DNA of 64,000 bases from Volvox africanus (Eukaryota > Chlorophyta > Chlorophyceae > Chlamydomonadales > Volvocaceae), in NCBI GenBank assembly GCA_030268105.1, contig BSDZ01000004.1, forward strand, positions 3,335,001 to 3,399,000, given 5' to 3'. Below, in pieces: positions 47,820 to 61,200 of this stretch (position 1 is the first letter of the stretch; every line of letters begins with the position of its first letter). The notes below the pieces were generated by a model. It searched no databases and was not told the DNA's origin. It saw nothing but the letters and a program-made list of their open reading frames with translations. Both the position numbers and the translations under genes were made by a program.

Positions 47820-48822
47820 GGGTGTTCCCTGTGCACCAGAGATGCTCCGAGTCCAGATCCGCTGTCCCGTTTCTTGTGTAGCAGGGTGGCCCAGCAGCCG
47901 TGGGGGTAGTTACGTCTATTCATGATGGTGTGAAATTTCCGGTGACTGTTACCCCACATGTTATTGGATTGGGACAAGTTACGACAAACTCAATTCCCGG
48001 GACTGTCATACTCCAGACGTCCATGATGACGTCTTGTCCCCCACAATTCAACACATGTTAATATCGAATCTGTCTGTCTGTTCACCTGTCGTACGGCGTG
48101 GACATGGGAAAGAGGAAAGCCTGGCAGTGTTTCCGGCGATACGCTGGCACCTACAAAGAGCCGTAAATGATCTCAATGCATCGTTTGTAATAGATGATTC
48201 GCGGCTACGACTTGCCACTGCAAGTCCCGTTAGCAAGGAGCTTTCGGCCCCTCCTACGGACCCTGGGAACTTGGATACAGGATACAGGATACAGGATACG
48301 TATGTGTTTTTTAGTCACACCTTAATGTGACTAAACCTACCACCTTGCCAATATTATAAAAACTCTTATGCTATCGGTCAACCGCCGATGATGCTTACTA
48401 AGACTGACGATGGACAGGTGCTTCGCTTCATCACATAAGTTTAACCTGGACACACGTTACGTCATATAGAGGTTAATTTCTAAGCTGATTTGCTACGGTT
48501 TTATACTCTCCGCCCCTAACTCCCTTTCACAAGTAATCTTGATGGATTGCAAACGACCGAGCCATCTATCATTCATGAATCATTATATACATTTTTATAT
48601 TAAGTAGCCCTTGTGATGCTCATCTAGCTATTTGGTCATTCCTTCAGGCCATGAGGCCGTATACAGATGCAAGGGTGGTACGCCCTACATTGTGTGACCA
48701 ACCGCAACGCGGCAATTTATATTATGTCATATTCATATTGTGTTTGCATTTGCAGAATTTCCAAGGCGACAAAGCATTGCTTTCGCAGCAGTACCGGTAA
48801 CTCAGTGCGTCAGATCGTGAAG
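47820..48822. other. Intergenic region with a GGATACA repeat
   Basis: About 1 kb with no supportable gene. It contains four copies of GGATACA at about 48273-48300. It should hold the promoter and 5' UTR of the reductase gene. Confidence 0.5.
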
Positions 48823-51800
48823 ATGGAGGGAAGGACTGTCCTTCTCACTGGCGTTACTGGTTACGTGGGCAGTGAGCTAGCGCGACAGCTTTTGGAAGCC
48901 AGGGCACATCTGCGCTGTCCCGTGCGATGCCAACTAAATTCTCCACGTTTATCCTCCTTGAAGAGGGCCTTTGACACCCTTCCTGGTACTATCACATTTG
49001 TGGTAAGGGTTAGCAATATGCATATCAATACGCATTTGTCGATAAAATGTAGAGCCGAGCCTTGGACCCAGTCGATCCAAAGAGGTTTCGCTTGACCTCG
49101 CTCCGTAGGATGCGGATATTCGTTCTGAGGACGCAATAGCACAAGCCGCAGCTGGTTGTGAGTATGTCTTCCACGTGGCGTCTCCATTCCTTATTTCTGC
49201 AGAGGACCCCGCTCGCGATATTGTCGCGCCCGCTGTGGAAGGGACAGCTTCCGTACTCCGGGGGGCTGCGCGGCATAAAGGAAACCCGCTGAAGCGCATT
49301 GTCGTGACATCTTCTGTTTGCGGTGAGCCCCGGAGCGAACACGACCTGCACGAGGAGGGACTGCGACACCGATGGGGCCATGGTGTATTGGTGAAAAGAG
49401 GCATGCCCTGGCCCTGGGCAATACGCCTAGCCCCGAGAGGTTCCCGGGGGATCTGCTCCAGGGATGGCTGCAGGGATGGAACTCTTGGGTGCAAATGCAC
49501 TCTTGTATTGCTCTGCATACATGATCGCATTGCGGAAATAGAGCCAAACCGTACCAGCCGGCAGCACCGTGTAAGGTTCACGGAGCAGTGCCATCTTTCA
49601 GATGGAGAGACTTCTCTCCGCGCGCAGCGCCCTTATCTTCCCGTGACCAGATTCAACGTCTTGCTACCTCCTCCTCGCAGTCGACAGCGCGTCTTAAGGT
49701 TTTCCCCCTTAGGTTGGCGAAGAGAACTGAGCGGGAGGTCCCTGATTGCCCCTGCAGCTCCTCGGCATCAGGGCCCTCTGTGCCCCCGCTGACTCCCATG
49801 ACGCCTCTGCTGGCTGACCAGCATTTCGCAACGCCGCTACCGCACATGTTTATTTTTTTCCGCAAGAGTCCAGTTCGCGTCGTGACCTAATCTTTTATCG
49901 TAAGCTGAGCTGACGGACACATCGCTGCCCTAGCATAGAATAAGATACCGAGTGAAAACGTGCCAGTGGTCACTTTCGCATCCATTTTTTGTTTTGTTAA
50001 TGGATCGATCCCCCGAGTCGCCCTCAGCAATCCACGACTGCAACGCTAAGCAGGAGCCCCGGGCGGGTCCCGGTAAGCCTTACACGGAGGAGGATTGGAA
50101 CGGCGTCTCTACGGTGGAGGCAGAGCCGTACTGGGTGTCCAAGGTGGGGAGACGATTGAGGGGCGATCACTCGGAGAACTACCGCGGGACTTACCTTACT
50201 CTTACTCTCTCTTGTTTACTTCCTCTTGTTGGAGTGTACGGCACTGCAAATGGCGGGAAAGTAGGGACGGCCGGATCAGGCGCACGGGACCACTGAGGGG
50301 CTCACGGGGCAACTCAGAGGGGTTTCTGTAGCTCCCGTGAAAGACCGGGAAAGTCCGCTGGTTAGGTTGGGGTGTGGTTGGTGTTCAGGGCCCTGCGGTT
50401 GTCGTGATCTGACATCATCATAACGAATTGAGGTAGGGGGGGGACGCAGAGAGACAAGTCAGCCTCTGCTCGGATGCTGGGGGGAGAGGCATCGCGTGTG
50501 AGGGAGCTACGGTGGGCGACGTCCTCCGTGCCGTAAGTCCTGACCGACTGGACCGCATGTGACATGACGATGTCGGCAGTGTCCTTGGAAGTCCCGAAGA
50601 GTCTACTATGGAGTAGATCTGAGAAGGGGCGCCTAGGAGGCTCCCCCCAGCCCCTCGCAGGCAGCCGCGGAAGGGGCTCGTGCGCCGAGGGGTCCAGAGG
50701 GCCAGTGACAATGAGGCAGGCAGCAACCCATCCCCCAAATCACTTTCGCATTGCTGGGAGGAGGACACCACATCCTAACCTCGCCACGTCCGCTCCGAAG
50801 CTGCACCAAGGCCCTCCTACGGAACCGAGTTAAGTTGCTCCGTTGACCCGCCCTCTCCCTTCTCTCTCTGCAGGTGGAGGCGGAGCGTCTCGCTTGGCGC
50901 CTGGCTGACGAGCTGGGACTGGAGCTGGTGACGGTGCTTCCCAACTTCGTGATGGGTCCAGTGGTGGCGGCCGAGGCAGCCAACGGCATCAGTGTCAGCT
51001 TCTTCCGGGTACCCGGGCTTGCCGTGATGACTGCAGTGGTGGTGGTGGTGACTGTAGTGATGATGGTGGTGGTGACTGTGGTGGTGGTGGTGGTGGTGGG
51101 TTGTGCCCAATGCGAAAGGTAGCCGGAAGGGTGTTTACGAGTGTGCAGCTACCTTGTAAGGGGTTGATGAGTCGCGGCTTCAAAACCCCAGACAACAAGA
51201 TCATTTCCTAGAAATGACCCGCCCTTGGGTGTGTGGCCCCACCGCCCCAGGGCTTCGTGGAGGCGCGCAACGGGGCGGACCCCCGGCCACCCCCTAGTGG
51301 CTCGTGGGTATTCACCGATGTACGGGACGTGGCGGCAGCGCATGTCCTAGCGGCGCTGACACCCGCTGCGGCGGGACGGCGCTACATCGTCAGCCAGCCC
51401 AGGACTTTGAGCGCCAAGTCCGTTACGGATATACTCAAGGTGTGTATGGGTATGTACACTGTTCGTTATGGACATGATGGCGGGACAGAGCGACAGCCGA
51501 AAGCCGGTGGTAGCACCGACGAATGGAACCTTGACGACGACGCTTCAAATAATATAATCTAGTGAATGGGGATGCGATGATAACGCGTGCGATGCCAGCA
51601 ACTTGGAAGGTGCAAGCGCAAGACGTCAAGAGAGCTCAGGACGTCACATGGGTCTCTGGGGGAGGGCAGCAGGGTTCGAGTGATGGGCGGTGATTGAGGC
51701 GGGGCACATGAACACGCTTGAGAATGCGGCTTTGGCCGACCTGCCTGTCTGTCTATCTATCTGTTTGTCTGTCTATCTATCTGTCTACCTATCTGTCTCT

Positions 51801-52116
51801 CTGTCTATCTCTTTGTCTATGTATCTGTCTATCTATCTGTCTGTCTATCTGTCTGTGTGTCTGATGTCGCCCTTACCCCGGGGATAATCCCTCCCCCGCA
51901 TCCACGCAGGCAAACGTGCCCCAGCTGGGGCTCCTGCCTGATGGGGATAACGGGTCAGAGGAAGAAAGGATTGACGCCAGCCGTGTCGTCCGGGAGCTGG
52001 GGCTACACTATACGCCGCTGGAAAACACTCTGACCGACATGGCGGAGTCTCTGATAAAATTGGGGCTGGCGGTGCCCGCGGCGGCGACATCTGCGGCTGT
52101 TGCAGCACAGTCCTAG
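48823..52116 (+). CDS. NAD(P)-dependent extended SDR, dihydroflavonol/cinnamoyl-CoA reductase-like
   Basis: The exons fit in phase: 48823-49002, 49109-49322, 50028-50143, 50874-51008, 51251-51439, 51910-52116. They give 346 residues, the usual length of DFR/CCR-type reductases. Residues 5-16 hold the nucleotide-binding motif VLLTGVTGYVGS (T/G-G-x-x-G-x-x-G). YVFHVASPF is the conserved strand with the His-x-Ala segment. VVTSSV carries the catalytic Ser, and YWVSK the Tyr-x-x-x-Lys pair. LVTVLPNFVMGP and VFTDVRDVAAAHVLA match the substrate-side motifs of the family. The enzyme should reduce a carbonyl with NAD(P)H in the cytosol. The substrate cannot be told, as algae lack the full flavonoid pathway and many such proteins act on other aldehydes or ketones. 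ATG 48823 is preceded by an in-frame open stretch, but homology starts at MEGRTVLLTG. Confidence 0.9.
51031..51102. repeat. GGT/GAT/GACT repeat in SDR intron
   Basis: GTGGTGGTGGTGACTGTAGTGATGAT-type units lie just inside the intron following the exon that ends at 51008. Confidence 0.85.
51744..51862. repeat. CTGT/CTAT tetranucleotide microsatellite in SDR intron
   Basis: About 120 bases of CTGTCTAT-type units lie directly upstream of the last exon's acceptor. The tract is pyrimidine-rich. Confidence 0.9.
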
Positions 52117-53214
52117 GGTAGCGCCCTTGCCACAAGGATACGAAGCGGAGGGAAGGCGGTAATGGACTCGCGTCTTGTTCCTCCGTGCTGTCAAGGCGTG
52201 CTATTCAGCTGTACCGAGCTCCCTTCTTAAGCGGTGCAGACGCCGCTGCAGTTGCAGATCCGGTTACACAGAGCTGGCTACGATAGCTGCTTGTTGTAGT
52301 CGTCCTCCGTTGTCCAGACCCTGCGAGACCAGATGTGGGGCAGTTGCCTGCGCGGTAGGTATTAGTTTGCCGGTGGTGGTGGGTGCTAGATCCAATAGCA
52401 ATACCGTACCCGGTCGTAGATGCCGAATTGGCACGCGTACACGACCCTCGAGCGAGTTTCATTCTGTGGGAGTCACACGATGACCAGTCGGAGGAACAGG
52501 AAGCCATGGAAAGCGGAGATGGTTCGGAAGTGGGCGGAGCGAAGCTTCGCCCTCCTGGTGTGACTGGTATACGTATATACTGAACCTGCGGGGAGGACTG
52601 CGGGGAGGACTGCGGATCTGGGTTACGAGTCCTGGATGGGGTTACCTGGCCATTATGTTAGGTTGCCAAAGGGCGATGTTGCAAATGCATTCGGTTACTG
52701 TCATAAGGATGTATCATGTTCTCTCGATGTTGACAAACACTGGCAGAATGGGGCGCGAGCTGAGGGAAGGGGGCGATGCGGTTACTCATTTCTTTTCGGA
52801 AGGGCGACAGTGGTGATACTGCGTGACCGTTTAGTCATGTGCAGCCAACGGTAACGAGTCGTGTCCTCGTATTCATGATCTGGGTTGATGTTATATCAGA
52901 CAGGAATCCTGTCGCATCAGCTGTGTAAAGATAGGGCCCGTACGGCAGACCCTTCAGCAAGCGTTTACTCGTGGAAACACCAGGCAGGTGTTGCCTGAGG
53001 GAAGGCTCAGAGGATATGAATACTGTGTCAAATGCGTACCTGTAAAGCACATGTGCCAAGACGTTGACTTAAATGTTACAGCTATTTTAGGAGGACAGGC
53101 TGAGTGCAGGTGTCCATGAGAAGAAACCAAGCCATACAATCCGTACAGATACTTGACTTGGTTGCATCAAGTATCACGGCTGCCCTAATCAGGACTATCG
53201 TTTACGTTTCCGAC
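52117..53214. other. Intergenic region
   Basis: About 1.1 kb without a supportable gene. There is a small direct repeat (GCGGGGAGGACT) at about 52589-52612 and a distant TGTAA at 52924-52928. It should contain the SDR 3' UTR and the promoter of the neuferricin-like gene. Confidence 0.45.
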
Positions 53215-56053
53215 ATGGAGTCAACGCTGATGCGACGCAAACCCGAGGAAGAACCTAAAGCCGTTCAGAAGGATGAGGATGATGCCGCAGGAACAAAACA
53301 TCACGGTATCGTCATGTTTTCTGACAAAAAATTATATGCATGTGTCAAGCACACAAAAACTGAGGATGATTCATGCTCGCAGATCGACCAGCAGGGGGCC
53401 CGAAAGCCTTGTGGAAGCAGTTACCCCGAAAGCTCAAAGATTGGTTTGCTAAGCATCCAGAAATGGCGCTTGTTACCTTGGTATCGATCGTATGCATAGG
53501 CCTGCTTCGGACCTATTCCAAGATACCAACTGGCCTGGTGAGCAAAGTTCACATTCCTAACCATCTTTTCGTGTGTAGCTACTAACACTATATTTGTTGT
53601 GAGCAGATGTTATTCAATACGGAGACACTTGCTTTATACAACGGGAAAAAGAATGCGCCCCTGTACCTCGCGATTTTGGGAGAAGTGTTCGACGTGACCA
53701 CGGGTCGGCGTTTTTACGGCGGTGAGACAGGGCGCCATAACACACAATGCATCTTCCCGTTTCTCTCCGTCGTATGACATCCGTAATCGCCACCACAAAA
53801 CATTGTGATGGAGTGTACAAGCGGTCCGGCCTCTGACGGCTCTGGTTAACGGCGGAGAAACCCAGGGAGGACCCGGTGCTGCATCACCGCTGAATACGCG
53901 GCACTTGCATACGAGATGCAAATGGCAGCTAAGACAGTGCTTTTAACTTATTACAAACACAGGTTTAAGGCATGATGGTCTCTTGACAACCGTGTTCTTA
54001 ACCTACCCGTAAAAAGCTCATGAAAGCTCATGATACTTTGAGCTGTTTCCAGGTGAAACTGGCTACGCTGGGTTCGTCGGCCGGGATGCGACACGGGCGT
54101 TCGTTACTGGTGAGTTGATGCGCGCTCAGCTATGGTTGGGTCCAGAATATATCTATTCGCGACCGCGTGTAGCCCCGGGGGGTAGAGTCCCCACTTCCGC
54201 CGAGGCACAAGGGGCACCTGACGGATCGGGCGACCATACCCTTCAACCCTTTAGGCACATGTCCGTGGCACAAGGAGTGTAGAAACATGTGCCTACATCC
54301 ATTGGAATGTCATAACAGAGTGCGAAGGCGCAATCTTCCAGCAGCATCGGGTTCGTGGACGGGGACGGGGACGGGGACGGGGACGGGGACGGGGTCATCT
54401 GATATGATGGCGGTGTTGGCAGAGCTAGTCACCAGGGGTCAGATATGCACTTCTTTTTACAGGCAAGCCTGGGAACCCTCACTTCGCCCTACCCGTCACC
54501 ATCACCCCCGCCTCCGTGATATTCTCATTAATGCTACCGCTCTGGCCGTCTGATCTAATCTGCATAAGCGGTCGGTTCTTTTCTTTTTTTCCTCCTCTTG
54601 AGAGAATAAGTCCATGAGTCAGCCATGCGACCTCATCCGGCAGTGGCGCGTACGGCAGCAGCTGCTAATCTATTTAGCACAGGCGGTGTTCGCATTGCGG
54701 CATCCCTTCTTGGGGGATTCAGAGCTTGCAGGATACAACTGACAACTGACCCAAGCCCCCAAATGGCGCACACCGAAATCCCACCCCACCCCCCGACGTC
54801 AGCAGGTGACTTCACCCCGCGGGGGCTGACAGACGCAGTCGAGGACTTGACGCCCGAACAGTTCAAGTCACTGGTGGAGTGGAGGGCCTTCTATCACAAG
54901 GTGCGGATCCAATCACCTCACAACAAACTGCAGCTGTGGGAGAACCTCCGGTATACACAGACAGCAGACCACCTCGCATTTCCTGGGAATTCTCAAGTTT
55001 TGTTTTTGACATGCGGCCTTCCCGGGCTACATGCTTCGGTGAACCTGTTACCGCGCATTGCACGTGACGGTACCGTGCTAACCCTTAACCAAACGGATGG
55101 CGCGGCACGCCTGCAGCCGGCTTCTGCCCTGTGCGGCGTTACGCATCCTATTCATTTGGTTTGCACCGCCACTGGCTTACTGGGGAGAGCGTGTACTTGA
55201 AGAACCCTCTCCGCGTCACGCAGCAATACACATTCAAGGGGCGGCTGGTGGGTCGCTTTTACAATAGCGAGGGGATGCCGAAGCGGCTTCTGAAACGGAT
55301 TGAGGAGGAAGCAGCTAAGGCCAAAAGCCAGGAGGAGCTGCAGCGGGAGGCGGAGGCGCAGTGGCCCTCGTGCAATGTGCGGTGGACCGAATCAGAAGGT
55401 GAGGCGCAAGGGCAACATCGCGCGAGGACTGTGAATGGGTGAGAGCAGGCGCCCCAGGTGCAGTTGTAGGAAGGCCGACCTGGAAAAGCTGTTGTAACGA
55501 ATGCGTCGTGCTGTGCTCCTGCGGATGTTTGTGGATGTGTGTTTGGACTGGATGAGGCGACTAAAATGTTTAGGTAAGTGCATAAGTAAAACCCTAAGAT
55601 AAGTGAACCTTTGGGGATAGGGGACTTGCTGAGTCGTTTGGGACGGTGTAGTTTTCACTGGGTAGTGCGGCTGGGGGAGAGAAGGGAGCTTTTTGCATGT
55701 GTAGCCGGCGCAAACCCCGCCACCGCCTCTGCGTTTTTCCTGGACGCGCTGGACGTCCTCTCCTACTTTCCTTAATGCAAACTTCCTAGCCTGATTCCCC
55801 ACATGCTGTTGAGGACCCGCCACGTGTCCCCTTCATTGGTACTCTGCGGTCCACATAACGCACCCGGAACTAACGGCGACGGACAGGCGGCACTGTGTGG
55901 TGCGACGGCGGCGCCTACCCTCGCAAGGTGTTCATGCAGCTGCCCGGTGGCAAACCCACCACCAAGTGCGCCTGTTTCCAGGAGCTGGGCTGGTCAGACA
56001 TCAGGCAGGTGTACCCGGACTGTGCACCGGACGCGCACAGCTGCAAAGTCTGA
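53215..56053 (+). CDS. Neuferricin-like cytochrome b5 heme-binding domain protein (MAPR family, CYB5D2-like)
   Basis: Exons: 53215-53305, 53383-53537, 53607-53721, 54053-54109, 54806-54900, 55224-55398, 55887-56053 (TGA). They give 284 residues with phases agreeing throughout. The N terminus is charged, then LPRKLKDWFAKHPEM leads into a single hydrophobic helix (VTLVSIVCIGLL), a signal anchor. The b5-like domain follows: LFNTETLALYNGKKNAPLYL, ILGEVFDVTTGRRFYG, then GYAGFVGRDATRAFVTG. DLTPEQFKSLVEWRAFY and FKGRLVGRFYNSEG follow. The C-terminal Cys-rich module has WPSCNVRW, WCDGGAYPRK, CACFQELGWSD and YPDCAPDAHSC. This order is diagnostic of neuferricin, an ER/secretory heme-binding protein. 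Non-canonical heme ligation through Tyr is expected from the MAPR family. An alternative start at ATG 53373 would skip the first exon. Confidence 0.9.
54357..54391. repeat. GGGGAC hexanucleotide repeat in neuferricin-like intron
   Basis: Five to six perfect GGGGAC units lie in the intron 54110-54805. Confidence 0.9.
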
Positions 56054-56470
56054 GATGCGCAACCCAGCTTCAGTTCCAGGAGGTTACCTGCGTTACGTGC
56101 GGCTCTTCATGGAGTTGCGGACGCAATTACCATCCTGTCCTCCTTAGACAAGCTGGGCATTTAGTGATGCATAGACGTAGGGGACTTCCCTGCTCCGCGC
56201 AGTTGTAGCGCTGTGATCCATAATCTCCTTTTTGGGTGGTTTCTTGTGATGAATGCAGCTGCTGTGGTGGGGAGAGTGATGGGAGAGTAACTCTAGGCAG
56301 GGGGGCAGGAGGACGATGACTCGATGACTGTTGAATAGTTGCAATTCGCGAGGGCGGGTGCGACAGCCAGCCCCTATGACCGTTTCCTAAAGCCGACAAA
56401 GGTCAGTTGATATGATGAGTTGATATAATGGTATGGCACGGCTCCAAATGGCAACTCCAATAGTTCGGTG

Positions 56471-56475
56471 TGTAA
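56471..56475 (+). terminator. Possible TGTAA polyadenylation signal, neuferricin-like gene
   Basis: This is the first TGTAA after the TGA stop at 56051-56053, about 420 bases downstream. It is plausible but somewhat far. Confidence 0.35.
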
Positions 56476-58207
56476 GGAATAGGGCGATACGTTGCGTAGG
56501 CAGGCTAGCCGGCAAATCCCAGCTTGGATCAGCCAAACCCTATTGAACATGGGTAAAGTGGGTGAATCTGGACGCGCTAAATGTATATATCGGTATATGC
56601 GTGATGGAAGGCTCGATATGTCGGTCCCCCTCAATTTCGGCTGCGCTCCAAGCGACTCACGGATAGAGCCTGCCTGTCCCTGCGGAATATACCTGGGAAA
56701 TATACGTTTGACAATGGAACACTCTTACAAGCGATGAAGTCACATGTCCTCTGCGTGCAATGTGCACCTTTGCACGGCTATTTATTGGCTGCTGCTAACC
56801 CCCTCTCGCGTCACACTCGCAATTGCTTTGCAAAGCAGACGCCATGTCATTTGTTCGAAGAGAGCTTGCGCGATTACGGGGCTTCCGAAAGCAACCTCGA
56901 GCCACCATCTCACGCGGGGCACCTCCACATTTTACTGCTGTGCAACGGAGGAGTCCGTACAACACCATCCCCCAGGTACCCACGAGAAAGCAAGGACCAC
57001 CCACCCTCCGGCTGCTGCTGCTCTATCTGCCAGCACATCCGGGAGCCATCCCTGAACCTAGCTTTAAATTTCTTTGTCCTTCTGCCCTTCCATTATGTTT
57101 GTCTACATCGCCGGTGAAAATTTCTAATGAAACATACGCAGGGCTACGGCTCGTCAGTGCTTATAAACCTTCCACCTGAAGAAGCATACGTACGCGCTCA
57201 AATCCTTCCCCTGCGGTGCTTGTATCTCACGCGCTTCACAAATGCCCAACGTGCACATCCCCCAGAGCGGACTGCTTCCATCTCCTCATCTACTCGCGCT
57301 GCAGGTATGCGCGCGAAGCAATAACGGGGTATTGCAGCGCTCCCCAACAAACCCTGTTTCACACATCGGCTACTTGAGCCGGGGCACATCATAACGGCGT
57401 TTGCCATGCTGTCCGCAAACTTACTGCACCCTCCCCCGGAGCCTCCACGGCTGGGGCGACCCAATCACACAGTGGTCCGCGGTGGCCTTCGAGTCCATCT
57501 GGCCATCCAAACTACAACCCCCTTCCAAGCAAAGTGATATCCTTTTCCGACATATCACCGCTCGCATTTCACCATCATTCCGGCATTTCAATCAGTGTAT
57601 TGACACACACACAACGCTCACGTGTGTTCAACAGGATGTGAGGATGTGCGTCCAATCCTCAAACATCGTTCATGTATCGTACATTACACAGCTACCGCCG
57701 TCCTGTGCCTCCCTGCACAACCCCCAAAAGCCAGAGCAAGAGCTGCAGTCGCACTCTTCAAGACCAGCTGTGTGCAAATATCCTTGGACACGAGGTACGA
57801 CACAAGCACTGGGTGTGCAGAAAAGAAAATTGGTCCCTTGGCTCGATGATTTCTCAGTTCTACCCCCGGCTATAGCTCTTTGCAGGCAATGCTGAAGGCA
57901 CCAAGTACACTCCTCATTCGTTCACGATAGCGCCCTAACAGGCAATGTGACGTACGCACATCGTTGCGCACTTACCATAGCCCCTACATGGCTACCCACC
58001 ATGCCACCCTTTATCCCCCGATCCCAGAGCACTGCCGCGTGGGATCGCCATCCATGTTCCTGAAAATATACGGGAACGTCGGGCTGGTGCTATCCAGACG
58101 CAGATCCAGATCCAAATCATACCGCTTCCCCCGGGCATTAGATCGCGACACATACACATACACATACACAAATACATACAAAATGAGTCTTCTCTTATCG
58201 CCCACCG
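56476..58207. other. Convergent intergenic region
   Basis: About 1.7 kb between the convergent neuferricin-like (+) and PHD (-) genes. It must hold both 3' UTRs. Open frames here (for example 57401-57895) have no recognisable domain. A TTACA at 57684-57688 is TGTAA on the minus strand, about 520 bases after the PHD gene stop. A short ACATAC/ACACAT tract lies at about 58149-58180. Confidence 0.45.
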
Positions 58208-61200
58208 TCAACTCTCCTCCTTTCGCTTCACCGCCGTGGACGCGCCCATGGGTGTCTTCTTGGCGCACTCCCTGCACACGAAGCTGGCTGGCTCCTCCAT
58301 GTCATCCGGGATGTCATTGCAGCGGGTGTGCGACCACACGCCACAGACATCGCACGCGATCATGCGCTCGCCGTCATCATCCTGGAGCACGTGGCAACAC
58401 GGCACAGCCACGGTGCGTAAGCAGTAGTGTGCAAAGGGTGCGGGATGCGGCGAACGCGGAGTGTATTACGGATAATGTCCTGGCTTCTGGGTACATCCTT
58501 GACGGATAATTTGGGTTAGCTGGATTCCTGTGAAATCTGACCGTACCCACTAGCAGAGTTGACACCCCGTAATGCATCCGGCGGCGGATGCATGCGTAGG
58601 AGTGGCATCACCGCTACACCGGCAGCGGCAGTCATCAGGTAGCCCCACCATTCCGAATAGCATACCGGGGCTGTGGTCCCAAACATTTCAGCTACTTCTC
58701 TGCTATCTAGCGAAGCCACAGCCAGGGAAACGGGGTTGGCTAAAGTTACACTGGGGACAGGGACAGCGGCCTGCAGCAAATGTTTCTCCCCGCACCCGCA
58801 CCCGTACGGGATGGTATCCAGACCAACCTGCGTCCCACACAGGCATGCAACTCGCCAGTCCTCGGGTCCTCCAGCGTGGCGCCACCGCCGGTCCAGGTCC
58901 AGACCGCTGCATCGCACTATCACCAACGGCAGCTGTGGAGGCGACCCCGGCGGCCCTTCTGATGCCGCGGATGGCGCCACAGCGGGTGTAAATGGAGGGC
59001 CGAGCACCGCTGAATCCCCAGCGGCGAGAACCTGTAGCCATCGGCAGCATGTCATAGTTGTGCAGGGGAGGAGGCGGAGCGATCTTCAGTTTTGGTTCTT
59101 AGCGAGAAAGACCATCGCACGAGACAATGATCCCTGATGACGACTTGAAATTATGACCCCCAGTTCACTCTGCCCTCGACAAGCTTTACCTCCTCATCAA
59201 TGCCTTGCACGACAGAGGTCACCACAATGACACCGCCGCGTGGACAGCACATCCGATACGTCTCCTTAAACGCAACCGCAGCGGCACGCTTCAGGTCGCC
59301 TAAAGTGACGGCCGGGGTCGCATCCCCACCCTCCGCCGTCACTGGTGGCGATGGTTCCACCACGACGACTTCAGGTGGCGTCAGCGACATCCTTCGGGGA
59401 ACGCGCGGCGGTGGCGCGTGCGCCGCTGTTGCCTCTACCGATGCAGCCGCAGCTGCTGCCGCTGCCGCTGCGGAAGCGCGCGCTGCGCCACTGCGCCTAG
59501 ACGGCCCTTGCTGCTGCGGGGCAGGTTGCTCCTCGTCCAGCTGAAGCGCCACAAGCACACGTACCTTGCCGTCAACTGCAGTGGCAGCAGCAGCAGCCGC
59601 CGCGGTGCCACCACCGTAGTCCTTCACGAAATATTTAGTGTCCTTGAGTATCTGTACAGCAGCGGCCATGTACGGCAGTGCGAGTGGCTTCAGCGCTGAA
59701 AGGCGCTTTGACGCCAGCGCGGCGGCTACACCCAGCACAGGCTTGTACAGTCGTAGGATGCTACAGTACAAATATTGTATGTCGCACTGCGTCTGGTCGT
59801 TAATGTACGTCAGGGAGGTGTTGTGGTGGGCCTTGCCAGCTACGACGTACGGGTTCGTGGGAGCCGGCGGTTCTGGATCAAAGCTTGTACCGCTGCCGCT
59901 GCCGTTGCCGCCACCGGCTCCAACATTCATCGCCCAAGAGGCAAGGCAACCCGGCCTACCGCGCCGGCCACCGGCAGCATTGCTCACAGAATCCAGCGAT
60001 GGATCCGAGGATGCCGCAGCGACCTTGGCTTTGTGCAAGTATGTCAGCGGAAGGGCACGAAGCAGTGCTTGATAAGGCTCCTGAGATGCAGCGGGGCCCA
60101 ACGCTATGACTAGAGCCGTGCTGGCGGCCGCTGCCGGTGAGGGAGATATCTCAGGATCCTCGTTTTCTGACCGCATTGTCCCCGCATCTAGCGGCGCCGC
60201 CTCCGCTTCTGCCTCCACCTTCACCGTCGCAGATGACGGGGCTGGCAGAACGGCGTCAGCCACTGCTATTTCCGCCATCCCTACATGCGCTGGCTGACCT
60301 GCTTGAGCAGCAGCTGCTGCAGTGTCGGTAAGTGTGGGCGCCTCAGCCCCGCTCTCTTCTTTAAGATTCGCATCGGCAGCAGCTGTTATACCTGGAATTA
60401 CATTGCCGCCGGTGGGCTCCTGCTTCAGCTGGGGCGTTGCCGCCAAGCCACCATTAGGACCCATTAGCAGCAGGCTACCGCCGTCGCCGCCGTCGAAGCC
60501 GCCGCCGCCGAGCCTAGTATTGCCAGGGTCACTGGCGGCGTTAGCCATTGGAGGCAATCCTGCCGTCACTGGCGCTACAGGTCCAGGCGTCTGACCGACC
60601 GCTGAACTGGGTGCGGTCGTTCGGGCCCGCTTCCCGGTTACTCGGGGGGTTACTCGGGGGGCAGTCGCCGTCGCAGCTAGTGATGCAAGCTTTGGCGCTA
60701 AGCAAGGGTCCGGCCGGGCAGGAGCGGCTGCAGCTGTGACCGGGCTGCAAGCTGTGTCTTGCTGTCCGCAATTTTCGGCCGTTCCTCCCCCAACAGCTGT
60801 TGCTGCGGCGGCGAAACCACCACAGCCGCCAGTTGCCGTGCTGACAGCGCCAAAGGCGGCGCTTGTGGTGGCGCCGCGGGACGGCGGCGCTGGGGCTGTG
60901 TGGGACGCCGCAGCAGTGGTAATCGCACCAGTCGTAGCGGCCGTTGTGATGCTTGCCGAGTGCGTCACTTTTTGGCGTTTCCCATTTTGGATAGCCCGAG
61001 CAGCGCCGTCACGCAACCTATGCGGCGCCTGGGAAGGCGACTTCGTCTGCGAATGTGACCGTGACCGTGATTGAGACTCAGATTCCGTTGGTTTTGTCCT
61101 CTTACGCTTCATCCCGGTCGTCTCCGGTGGTGCCGGTGTTCCCGCCGCCGGCACCGTTGCATGTGCACCACTGATGGTGGATGTAATGGCCGCCGTTTTC

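Noticed and set aside
51744..51862. Regular CTGT/CTAT array considered as CRISPR-like
   Set aside because: The unit is 4-8 bases with no spacers, in an intron of a eukaryotic gene. It is a microsatellite.
57401..57895. 164-residue plus-strand frame between convergent genes
   Set aside because: No domain, no coding-like composition, and it overlaps the expected 3' UTR of the minus-strand PHD gene.
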